Source of the DNA: Cryomorphaceae bacterium
Lineage (GTDB): Bacteria > Bacteroidota > Bacteroidia > Flavobacteriales_D > Crocinitomicaceae
DNA length: 20,732 nucleotides
Direction: 5' to 3'
Assembly (NCBI GenBank): GCA_027485365.1
Contig: JAIXRD010000006.1
Span: 1 to 20,732 of the forward strand
Shown piece after piece: positions 14,492 through 20,732 of the stretch; positions within the stretch are counted from its first letter, which is position 1; the number at the start of each line of letters is the position of its first letter. The notes beneath the pieces are model-generated. The model worked only from the letters and a program-made list of their open reading frames with translations. It ran no database searches and was not told where the DNA came from. The translations under genes were made by a program, and so were the position numbers.

Positions 14492-15874
14492 GTGAAAAAT
14501 CTAATTTATTTTCTGGGTTGCCTTTTGATTATTCTTGGGTTTATTCCCTTGAATTCCTGCAATAAGATAAAGGGGTTCTCAAAAGAAAATCTAACATTTT
14601 CGGTAGACACCGTTGTTTTTGACACGGTATTTACGACGATTGGCTCCACAACAAAACAATTTAAAATCTATAATCCGTCAACAAAATCAGTTCAGATTGA
14701 GGAAATCGAATTAATGGGTGGTGATCAATCTCCATTTCGCTTGAACGTTGATGGTGAAAAAGGAACGTTTTTAGAAAACATGGTCCTTGAAGGAAAAGAT
14801 AGTCTTTTTGCTTTTGTAGAAGTCACCCTTGCTGCCAATTCCCAAAACCAACCTTTAATTATTGAAGATTCTATTCGATTTAAGACCAACGGAAAAGACC
14901 AATATGTTAAACTTGCGGTATGGGGACAAGACGCATATTTTCATTACAAAGACTTAAATGAAGGAATATGGCCCAATGATAAACCACATGTGATTTACGG
15001 TTATGCAGCCGTAGACTCAGCTAAATCATTAACTATTCAGGCGGGAACTCAAGTCCATTTGCATAAAAATTCAATTCTCTATGTTTACAAAGGAGCCTTG
15101 CACGTTCAAGGAATGCTCAACAACGAGGTGGTTTTTCAAGGCGACCGCTTAGAGTCAATGTATAGCAATGTGGCGGGACAGTATTATGGAATCTATTTTC
15201 ACGAAGCACTACCCTCCACCATCGATTATGCCATTCTAAAAAATGGAACAGTAGGCGTGCATTTGTATCATGAAGACCCAAGTAATGCAGGCTATACCTT
15301 AGAATTAACAAATACACGAATTTTTAATACCTCAAGGTACGGGGTTTTTATTTATGCTGGGGCGAAAGTAAAGGCAGAGAATTGTATCATATCGAGAAAT
15401 GAAAGTCATGCATTATTGGTATTAGAGGGCGGAGATTTTAATTTTAACCACTGTAATCTTGTGGGTTACGGTACTTCGCAAGTTCCAGCAGTTGGAATAA
15501 GTAATTACTTTTACAATGCAGCAAACGGAACGACAACCGTTTCATCCATCAATGAAGGGGTGCTGCGTAATTGTGTAATTGCGGGGAATCTAGATTATGA
15601 GTTGGCTATCGATACGATAAGCGCCCCGGGAGTTACTATAAATTTCAATATCACGCATAGTTTAATACGCAGTGAAACTACCTATAACGATCCATTCTAC
15701 TCGAATATCATTTGGAATGAGAATCCATTATTTGAAAATACAGCGCAAGGTGATTTCCTATTTCTTCTGAACTCACCCTTAAACGGAGCTGGGATTAACA
15801 CTGCTGTATTTACGGACATTTTAGGGAATTCAAGAAATAACCCACCAGACATTGGAGCCATTGAATTGCCTTAA
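14492..15874 (+). CDS. Beta-helix surface lipoprotein with choice-of-anchor-Q-like C-terminus
   Basis: A 460-residue lipoprotein. GTG at 14492 is preferred because the promoter box covers the upstream TTG, and it gives a standard signal peptide with lipobox L-N-S-C, Cys23. The N-terminal domain (about 28-145) is an Ig-like fold with V-D-T-V-V-F-D-T-V-F-T-T-I-G-S-T-T near 39-55, a pattern I associate with Bacteroidota surface lipoproteins. From about 165 on, short beta rungs (L-T-I-Q-A-G-T-Q-V-H-L, then several N-rich rungs) form a right-handed parallel beta-helix. The end has S-P-L-N-G-A-G and N-P-P-D-I-G-A-I-E, resembling the choice-of-anchor-Q motif. Such proteins often bind or process polysaccharides, but no catalytic residues can be assigned. 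It diverges from the ECF sigma operon over about 100 bases. Confidence 0.82.
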   Translation: MKNLIYFLGCLLIILGFIPLNSCNKIKGFSKENLTFSVDTVVFDTVFTTIGSTTKQFKIYNPSTKSVQIEEIELMGGDQSPFRLNVDGEKGTFLENMVLEGKDSLFAFVEVTLAANSQNQPLIIEDSIRFKTNGKDQYVKLAVWGQDAYFHYKDLNEGIWPNDKPHVIYGYAAVDSAKSLTIQAGTQVHLHKNSILYVYKGALHVQGMLNNEVVFQGDRLESMYSNVAGQYYGIYFHEALPSTIDYAILKNGTVGVHLYHEDPSNAGYTLELTNTRIFNTSRYGVFIYAGAKVKAENCIISRNESHALLVLEGGDFNFNHCNLVGYGTSQVPAVGISNYFYNAANGTTTVSSINEGVLRNCVIAGNLDYELAIDTISAPGVTINFNITHSLIRSETTYNDPFYSNIIWNENPLFENTAQGDFLFLLNSPLNGAGINTAVFTDILGNSRNNPPDIGAIELP

Positions 15875-15881
15875 TTGGGCA

Positions 15882-15908
15882 TAAAAAAATCCCGCTATTG
15901 CGGGATTT
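15882..15908. terminator. Rho-independent terminator between converging lipoprotein and mdh genes
   Basis: A 9-base perfect stem (AAATCCCGC at 15887-15895, GCGGGATTT at 15900-15908) with a TATT tetraloop. On the minus strand it is followed by a run of seven Us (from the A-run at 15883-15889), ideal for ending malate dehydrogenase transcripts. On the plus strand only a short T tract is available, so it may end the lipoprotein transcript less efficiently. Confidence 0.85.
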
Positions 15909-15934
15909 AAACTATTTCTAATGTCTGATACTAA

Positions 15935-16873
15935 TTATGCTGTAGCATTCATATTATCCAACACATCCATTACACTTTTAACGGCTTCTGCAGATTCATT
16001 AAGTAGCGCTTTCTCTGCGTCATTTAAGTCTAACTCAATGATTCGTTCGATTCCATTTTTACCCAATACCACAGGAACTCCAAGATAAATATCATTTAAT
16101 CCATATTCACCGGTTAACCATGCGCAAACTGGGAAGATTCGTTTTTGATCACGAACAATTGCTTCTACCATTTGTGCTGCTGCCGCTCCTGGCGCATACC
16201 ATGCAGAAGTTCCAAGCAATTTAACGATTTCACCGCCACCAAATTTAGTGCGCTCAATAATTTCATTCAATTTTTCTTCTTCAATTAATTCAGTTACGGG
16301 AATCCCAGCAACCGTAGTGTATCGAGGAAGTGGAACCATCGTGTCTCCATGTCCACCCATTAATACCGCTTGAATATCCTTTGGTGAAATATTCAATTCC
16401 GTAGCAAGGAACGCACGGTATCTAGCGGTGTCTAATACACCAGCCATTCCAAATACTTTCTTTGAATCGATTTTTGCATTTAAGTATGCACAATACGTCA
16501 TAACATCCAGCGGGTTGGAAACAACCACTATGATTGCATTCGGGGAATATTTAACAACATTCTCAGTTACGGTTTTAACAATACCTGCATTCGTAGCAAT
16601 TAAATCATCGCGCGACATGCCCGGCTTACGAGGTAACCCAGAAGTAATAACCACCACATCTGAATCTTTAGTCATGGCATAATCATTCGTAGATCCAATA
16701 GTTCTTGAATCATACATGTTAATTGGCGCAGTTTGCCAAATATCAAGTGCTTTACCTTCAGCAAAGCCTTCTTTTATATCCAATAAAATAATTTCATTGG
16801 CAATTTCACGTGAAGCTAACACATCTGCACACGTTGCTCCCACATTCCCAGCACCTACAACAGTAACTTTCAT
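15935..16873 (-). CDS. mdh: Malate dehydrogenase (NAD, LDH-like type)
   Basis: A 312-residue enzyme that interconverts malate and oxaloacetate with NAD in the cytoplasm (TCA cycle). The NAD fold opens with G-A-G-N-V-G at 7-12 and has Asp32 at the end of the second strand, indicating NAD rather than NADP. Substrate and catalytic residues are in place: Arg82 and Arg88 in G-L-P-R-K-P-G-M-S-R, Asn120 in S-N-P-L-D, the Asp148/Arg151 pair in L-D-T-A-R, and His175 in G-G-H-G-D. Arg82 (rather than Gln) at the specificity loop supports malate over lactate. Length is normal for the family. The gene stands alone with its own terminator; a weak -7-like box (TAAATTCG on the minus strand, 16909-16916) lies upstream of the start. 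Confidence 0.96.
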   Translation of the reverse strand: MKVTVVGAGNVGATCADVLASREIANEIILLDIKEGFAEGKALDIWQTAPINMYDSRTIGSTNDYAMTKDSDVVVITSGLPRKPGMSRDDLIATNAGIVKTVTENVVKYSPNAIIVVVSNPLDVMTYCAYLNAKIDSKKVFGMAGVLDTARYRAFLATELNISPKDIQAVLMGGHGDTMVPLPRYTTVAGIPVTELIEEEKLNEIIERTKFGGGEIVKLLGTSAWYAPGAAAAQMVEAIVRDQKRIFPVCAWLTGEYGLNDIYLGVPVVLGKNGIERIIELDLNDAEKALLNESAEAVKSVMDVLDNMNATA

Positions 16874-17019
16874 AATTTCTCTAATTAACGGTTTGTAAAT
16901 TTCCTTTGCGAATTTACGACAACTGCATTAAATTTAGCTTCTCAAAACAAAAAATGTTTGCTAAATATAATTATTGAGGCAACGACATTAAAAACTAGAA
17001 CGTTAACCCATAAAAGCCA

Positions 17020-17589
17020 TTGGAAACTGTAGAACTTAAAGAACTTGTTGCAGCGTGTGTGCGGAAGGAGCGAAAGGCCCAACATATGTTCTTCAAAGCT
17101 TACTATGGGAAAATGCTTACAGTATGCCTGCGATACATTAAAGATCGTGACAGTGCTCAGGAAGTAGTTCAAGATGGTTTTATAAAGGTCTTTGATAAAT
17201 TGGAATTATTTGACTTCCGCGGCTCAATCGAAGGATGGATGCGTAGAATTTTTTCGAATACTGCAATTGATGCGATTCGAAAAGCAAAACGAAATCCGTT
17301 TTTGTCTGACCAAGACAATGACTTTAAGGTGCCGGCTGAAAATGCCATGGAAGAGCGAGAAGCCTTAGAAGAATTACAGGTTAAGTATGAGGTTGCCATT
17401 GATTGTATCGATCGATTGTCTCCTGCATATCGCACCGTATTTAACATGTATGTGTTTGAGGAGTATTCTCATAAAGAAATCGCTGAAATCCTAGGGATTA
17501 GTGAAGGAACGTCAAAATCCAACTTAGCAAAAGCTCGAATGAATTTGCAAAAAATGCTAGAAACAAAATATAAAAAAATCCAACACTGA
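17020..17589 (+). CDS. ECF-type RNA polymerase sigma factor (second locus)
   Basis: A 189-residue sigma factor starting with TTG. A stop codon sits 7 codon-frame bases upstream and no ATG or GTG occurs before the conserved region 2, so the rare start is needed to include the family-typical L-K-E-L-V-A-A-C-V near 6-14. Region 2 includes F-F-K-A-Y-Y-G-K-M near 24-32, A-Q-E-V-V-Q-D-G-F near 46-54 and I-E-G-W-M-R-R-I-F near 70-78. Region 4 (about 124-183) includes L-S-P-A-Y-R-T-V-F and a helix-turn-helix with Y-S-H-K-E-I-A-E-I-L-G and S-E-G-T-S-K-S-N-L. The stop overlaps the next start as TGATG. The 146-base region upstream shows only weak promoter candidates. Confidence 0.94.
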   Translation: METVELKELVAACVRKERKAQHMFFKAYYGKMLTVCLRYIKDRDSAQEVVQDGFIKVFDKLELFDFRGSIEGWMRRIFSNTAIDAIRKAKRNPFLSDQDNDFKVPAENAMEEREALEELQVKYEVAIDCIDRLSPAYRTVFNMYVFEEYSHKEIAEILGISEGTSKSNLAKARMNLQKMLETKYKKIQH

Positions 17590-18815
17590 TGGATAAATTA
17601 GATGACATATTTAAAAAAGCAATCGAATCACACACTGAACCGTATGATCCAACTGCTTGGGAGGCACTCGAAAAACGCTTAGACAGCCAATTGCCTCCTA
17701 AAACAAATCCATTCAAAAAATGGGGACTTCCGGGTGCCGCGTTGGTGATTGGAATCACTTGTGCTACGTGGTATTTTACGGATTCTTCAACTCCTGTATC
17801 AGCTCCTATTTCTCCAAAAACAGCCACCATTAAGCAGCATAAGACCGAGGTAAAAACTCATGTAAATCATTCGAAAAAGAAGGAAAAACAAGCTGAAATC
17901 AAAACTCACAGTGAATTCCTTGAACCACTGCCTCAATGGAAAGAATCAACTATTATCGATACCGAAGCTGAACCAATTTTTAATCAACTTCAAAATATTT
18001 CATCAACGATTGATGAATTACCATCCAAAACACTTGAACTTGTAGATAGTCCTAAACCAAAAGAACTTTTTACATACAACCCACTGGTTTTGCCTACCTG
18101 TGCCGGCGTTTCTTCAGAATTGAAAAACACGAATGGATTTGAGATTACATTAAAAAGTAACAATTTGTTGCTTTCAATTGAACCTAATTCTTCGTTAAAA
18201 CTTGAATTAAGTACCGGAACCATTGAAATTATAGACCCTAAAACGGGCGTAATTCTACAATCGAATGTGATTTCCGGACCTAAAGGAGATCTTGTTATGG
18301 ATGAAATGATTTATGAAAATGGGTTACCTGTTCAAGGAATTCATGTAAAGACAGAAGCCACTGTGCGATCCATACGCTACGGAAAACAAATTAAAGAAAA
18401 TACGGGGAAAGATCTAAACCTGCATTTATTTGATAAAGGAACAACCTTGGTTCATATCGATTTAACGGATGACAACGGATGTACCAATGAAATCTCTGGA
18501 TTGATCAATGTGTCAGAAGACTATAATTTATTGGCGGTGAATGCATTTGAGCCTACTTCGCAAGATGCACGTAAGACCACATTCATGCCTTATGCGCTAA
18601 CACAACGAGCCACGCCGTTCCGAATGATCATTATTGATCCTAATGACGGCGGGATAGTATTTGAAAGCACTGATGCAACATTGCCATGGGACGGAATTGA
18701 TCGACGATATGGTAAGATGGGCGATTCAAATAAAGCCTTTGTTTGGAAAGTAACTCTATCTGAACCTAAAGCTGGTGAAAAAACAGAATACATGGGCACC
18801 GTAGTGCGTATGTAA
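17589..18815 (+). CDS. Membrane-anchored sigma partner with degenerate gliding/T9SS type-B-like C-terminal domain
   Basis: A 408-residue protein translationally coupled to the ECF sigma gene (TGATG). Residues 1-45 are cytoplasmic, with a D-D-I-F-K-K-A and Y-D-P-T-A-W-E-A-L-E motif I have seen in Bacteroidota sigma-linked proteins. A membrane helix spans about 46-64; 45 preceding residues make it an anchor rather than a signal peptide. A charged linker (65-165) leads to two Ig/PKD-like regions with cysteines at 171 and 298 (D-D-N-G-C). Residues about 313-408 follow the pattern of the gliding-motility (CHU_C) C-terminal domain: V-N-A-F-E-P, F-R-M-I-I-I-D, I-V-F-E-S-T-D, P-W-D-G-I-D, F-V-W-K-V and Y-M-G-T-V-V. 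The P-N-G-D-G loop is lost. Probably an anti-sigma factor that senses the periplasm (inference). Confidence 0.75.
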   Translation: MDKLDDIFKKAIESHTEPYDPTAWEALEKRLDSQLPPKTNPFKKWGLPGAALVIGITCATWYFTDSSTPVSAPISPKTATIKQHKTEVKTHVNHSKKKEKQAEIKTHSEFLEPLPQWKESTIIDTEAEPIFNQLQNISSTIDELPSKTLELVDSPKPKELFTYNPLVLPTCAGVSSELKNTNGFEITLKSNNLLLSIEPNSSLKLELSTGTIEIIDPKTGVILQSNVISGPKGDLVMDEMIYENGLPVQGIHVKTEATVRSIRYGKQIKENTGKDLNLHLFDKGTTLVHIDLTDDNGCTNEISGLINVSEDYNLLAVNAFEPTSQDARKTTFMPYALTQRATPFRMIIIDPNDGGIVFESTDATLPWDGIDRRYGKMGDSNKAFVWKVTLSEPKAGEKTEYMGTVVRM

Positions 18816-18839
18816 TAAATCACGCTAAGAAATGTTAAG

Positions 18840-18872
18840 TAAGGATTATTCTTAGGGATAATCCTTATTTTT
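18840..18872 (+). terminator. Rho-independent terminator of the second ECF sigma operon
   Basis: A 10-base perfect stem (TAAGGATTAT at 18840-18849, ATAATCCTTA at 18858-18867) with an 8-base loop is followed by five T residues (18868-18872). It lies 24 bases after the stop of the membrane partner gene. The T-run also forms part of the mutL promoter box. Confidence 0.72.
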
Positions 18873-18873
18873 G
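18866..18873 (+). promoter_or_regulatory. Candidate -7 promoter box of mutL
   Basis: TATTTTTG matches TAnnTTTG at every defined position. Transcription would begin near 18880, giving a leader of about 20 bases to the ATG at 18900. No good -33 TTTG is seen at 17-23 bases upstream, where the terminator stem lies. The box uses the last stem bases and the T-run of that terminator. Confidence 0.42.
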
Positions 18874-18899
18874 TTTAATCGCTTATGGCGAGGTTCAAT

Positions 18900-20717
18900 A
18901 TGCAAGTGATTAAGCGTCTTCCAACTCAATTAGCCAATCAAATTGCCGCTGGCGAAGTGGTTCAACGTCCTTCCTCTGTAGTGAAAGAATTGATGGAAAA
19001 TGCCATAGATGCAGGCGCCACAGAGATTTCTCTAAACATAAAGGATGGAGGAAGAACCTTAATATCCATTCAGGACAATGGTTCAGGTATGAATCCAGAA
19101 GATGCATTACTCTGTTTTGAGCGACATGCCACAAGTAAAATTGACGCCATTGACGACCTATTCAAATTAACCACGATGGGATTTCGTGGGGAGGCACTTG
19201 CTTCCATTGGTGCCGTTGCGCATATATCCTTAAAAACCAAGCGAGATGAAGCGCTAACTGGGGTTCACATCAAAATGGAGGGTGGTAACATCGCAATGAA
19301 TGAGGAGGTTGTTTGTTCAAAAGGCACCTTGATTGAAGTGAAAAACCTATTTTACAATGTGCCCGCTCGTCGAAATTTTTTAAAATCAGACGCGATTGAA
19401 TTTAATCACGTTGAAGATGCCTTTTTATATATAGCTATCGCACATCCAGAGGTGAGTTTTATTTTGCATCACAACAACCAAGCAATATACAATTTAAGTG
19501 CTGCAAATTTAAAACGCAGGGTTACCGATGTTCTTGGAAAAAATGCAGGCGACCGCGTATTCCCTATAGAGTCAGAAACAGACATTGTGAAACTCACTGG
19601 GTTTATAGGAAAGCCAGAAACTGCAAAAAAAACACGGGGGAGTCAATTCTTTTTTGTTAATAAGCGGTTTTTTAAAAGCTCTTATTTTAATCATGCGGTA
19701 TTGAAAGCTTTTGAAGGATTGATTCTGGAGAAAACACATCCTACGTATTTTATTTTCTTGGAGGTAGACCCTGCAAAAATCGATGTGAACATTCACCCAA
19801 CGAAAACGGAAATAAAATTTGAAGAAGAACGCTTCATTTATTCAATTCTTCTAAGTACCATCCGGCAATCATTAGGTATGTTTAATCTAATGCCAAGTTT
19901 AGATTTTGAATTAGAAACTGCATTTGATCTTCCCGCTGGTTTTAATAAGCAACCCATTGTTGAACCAACCATTCAAGTGGATCCTAATTTCAATCCATTT
20001 AAACCGCAAGCCCATAGTGGTAAATCGAATGGTTTTTCGAAAGGAATTAAGGAGCAAGGATTTGGGTCAACTTCACCAAAGGAGGCGGATTGGCAATTGT
20101 TTTATTCGATTAATGAAACCCCTTTACCTGAACAACAAGAATTGCCGGGTATAGCCGATGTTCAATCAGTAGCGGATCTTTTATTGGTGGGACGATACAT
20201 CTTTACACCGGTAAAAACTGGAGTAATGATGATTGATTCTAAACGGGCGATGGAAAGAATCTTATATGATGAGTGCATTGAATCCTTTGTAAAGCATCCC
20301 TTGAATCAGCAAATGCTGTTATTTCCTATCGATAAACCCCTTGAAAAACAAGAGGTGCGCATTGTATCAAATCATTTAAAAACCTTTGAGCAACTTGGGT
20401 TTAACATCTCATTACAAGAAGAGGTATTACACATTTTTGGTGCTCCCGAAATATTACATGAAAATGGTGTTGTACAATGTATTGAAGAATTAATTGACCG
20501 TGTAGAATATAGTGAGCAACATCAAGAAGATGTGGCGCATTCACTTGTACTACAAATGGTTAAACATGCTGCTAGATATCACCGAATAAGCAATAAATCA
20601 GAAGCTGAAATGCAAATTCAACGCTTATTTAGTTGTCCTGACCATACCTTGAGTCCATCCAATGAGCCGATAATTCAAATCTTGGCTTTTGAACAATTAA
20701 ACCAATTGATAAAATAA
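18900..20717 (+). CDS. mutL: DNA mismatch repair protein MutL, degenerate endonuclease motif
   Basis: A 605-residue MutL, the ATP-driven matchmaker that links MutS at a mismatch to later repair steps. Of two in-frame ATGs (18885 and 18900), 18900 aligns with the usual family start, a few residues before L-P, and has GAGG six bases upstream. The GHKL ATPase is complete: E-N-A-I-D-A-G at 33-39, D-N-G-S-G at 59-63, F-E-R-H-A-T-S-K at 73-80, G-F-R-G-E-A-L at 94-100, F-F-V-N-K-R at 251-256 and V-N-I-H-P-T-K at 296-302. A low-complexity linker (about 345-415) leads to the dimerisation domain. There the metal-binding D-Q-H-A-x2-E motif of nicking MutLs reads D-S-K-R-A-M-E (about 446-452), and the usual C-P-H-G-R-P is S-P-S-N-E-P, so nicking activity is doubtful. 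Confidence 0.95.
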   Translation: MQVIKRLPTQLANQIAAGEVVQRPSSVVKELMENAIDAGATEISLNIKDGGRTLISIQDNGSGMNPEDALLCFERHATSKIDAIDDLFKLTTMGFRGEALASIGAVAHISLKTKRDEALTGVHIKMEGGNIAMNEEVVCSKGTLIEVKNLFYNVPARRNFLKSDAIEFNHVEDAFLYIAIAHPEVSFILHHNNQAIYNLSAANLKRRVTDVLGKNAGDRVFPIESETDIVKLTGFIGKPETAKKTRGSQFFFVNKRFFKSSYFNHAVLKAFEGLILEKTHPTYFIFLEVDPAKIDVNIHPTKTEIKFEEERFIYSILLSTIRQSLGMFNLMPSLDFELETAFDLPAGFNKQPIVEPTIQVDPNFNPFKPQAHSGKSNGFSKGIKEQGFGSTSPKEADWQLFYSINETPLPEQQELPGIADVQSVADLLLVGRYIFTPVKTGVMMIDSKRAMERILYDECIESFVKHPLNQQMLLFPIDKPLEKQEVRIVSNHLKTFEQLGFNISLQEEVLHIFGAPEILHENGVVQCIEELIDRVEYSEQHQEDVAHSLVLQMVKHAARYHRISNKSEAEMQIQRLFSCPDHTLSPSNEPIIQILAFEQLNQLIK

Positions 20718-20721
20718 CTTC

Positions 20722-20732
20722 ATGTTAAACAA
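20722..20732 (+). CDS. Start of the next gene (only first codons visible)
   Basis: An ATG lies 4 bases after the mutL stop codon, followed by TTA and AAC, so the next gene probably begins M-L-N and is in the mutL operon. In Flavobacteriia mutL is often followed by a rhomboid-family protease gene starting with similar residues, but too little is visible to identify it. Confidence 0.35.

Noticed and set aside
16874..17019. Promoter for the second sigma operon (TTTG at 16905-16908, TAAATTTA at 16929-16936)
   Set aside because: Spacing is acceptable but the -7 box lacks the final G and the leader would be about 77 bases; not strong enough to list in an AT-rich gap.
18885..18899. Upstream ATG of mutL
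   Set aside because: It lies about 5 bases from the expected transcript start and has no ribosome-binding bases; the ATG at 18900 matches the family start.
1..20732. Defence island, toxin-antitoxin pair, mobile element or biosynthetic cluster
   Set aside because: Both strands were read for transposase, integrase, nuclease-helicase, toxin and CRISPR-type repeats; none was found, and all genes fit chromosomal housekeeping, envelope or regulatory roles.

Overview
The window looks like chromosomal core DNA from a member of the Bacteroidota, most likely a Flavobacteriales relative (inference). The signs are an AT-rich sequence, signal peptides ending in A-Q, few clear Shine-Dalgarno sites, TAnnTTTG-type -7 promoter boxes, a bacillithiol gene, a DUF4301 protein, a choice-of-anchor-Q-like beta-helix lipoprotein and a domain resembling the type B secretion/gliding C-terminal domain. 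No tRNA, rRNA, insertion sequence, CRISPR array or prophage gene was seen. Coding density is very high: the longest gap between genes is about 146 bases (16874-17019), so no gene-free stretch exceeds 300 bases.

Layout. 1-1034 (+): the 3' end of a bshC-like gene overlaps a KDPG aldolase gene lacking the usual C-terminal helix. 1037-1885 (-): a probable outer-membrane barrel. 1966-3496 (+): a tight trio of a secreted CAP-domain protein, a 34-residue lipoprotein and a membrane SPFH/band-7 protein. 3550-9759 (+): a complete drug-efflux locus of palindromic operator, TetR repressor, TolC-like channel, membrane-fusion adaptor and RND pump, closed by a terminator lying inside the 3' end of the convergent gene. 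9717-11099 (-) encodes a DUF4301 protein, and 11127-11900 (+) is a divergent methyltransferase gene.

11897-14392 (-) is an ECF sigma operon: a secreted protein with no assigned family, then the sigma factor, then a single-pass membrane protein that is probably its anti-sigma factor and overlaps it by ATGA. Divergent from it (14492-15874, +) is a beta-helix lipoprotein. 15935-16873 (-) is malate dehydrogenase with a strong hairpin terminator. 17020-18815 (+) is a second ECF sigma operon. Its membrane partner overlaps it by TGATG and ends in a degenerate gliding/T9SS type-B-like domain held in the periplasm. 18900-20717 (+) is mutL, whose promoter box overlaps the terminator of the preceding operon. 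The first bases of one more gene follow.

The most interesting parts are the two ECF sigma modules. Each pairs a sigma factor with a single-pass membrane protein unlike textbook zinc-binding anti-sigma factors. One partner looks like a secretion-substrate C-terminal domain tethered to the inner membrane. The other module is led by an exported protein and faces a surface beta-helix lipoprotein. Together they suggest envelope or secretion-state sensing, which is an inference rather than something the sequence proves.
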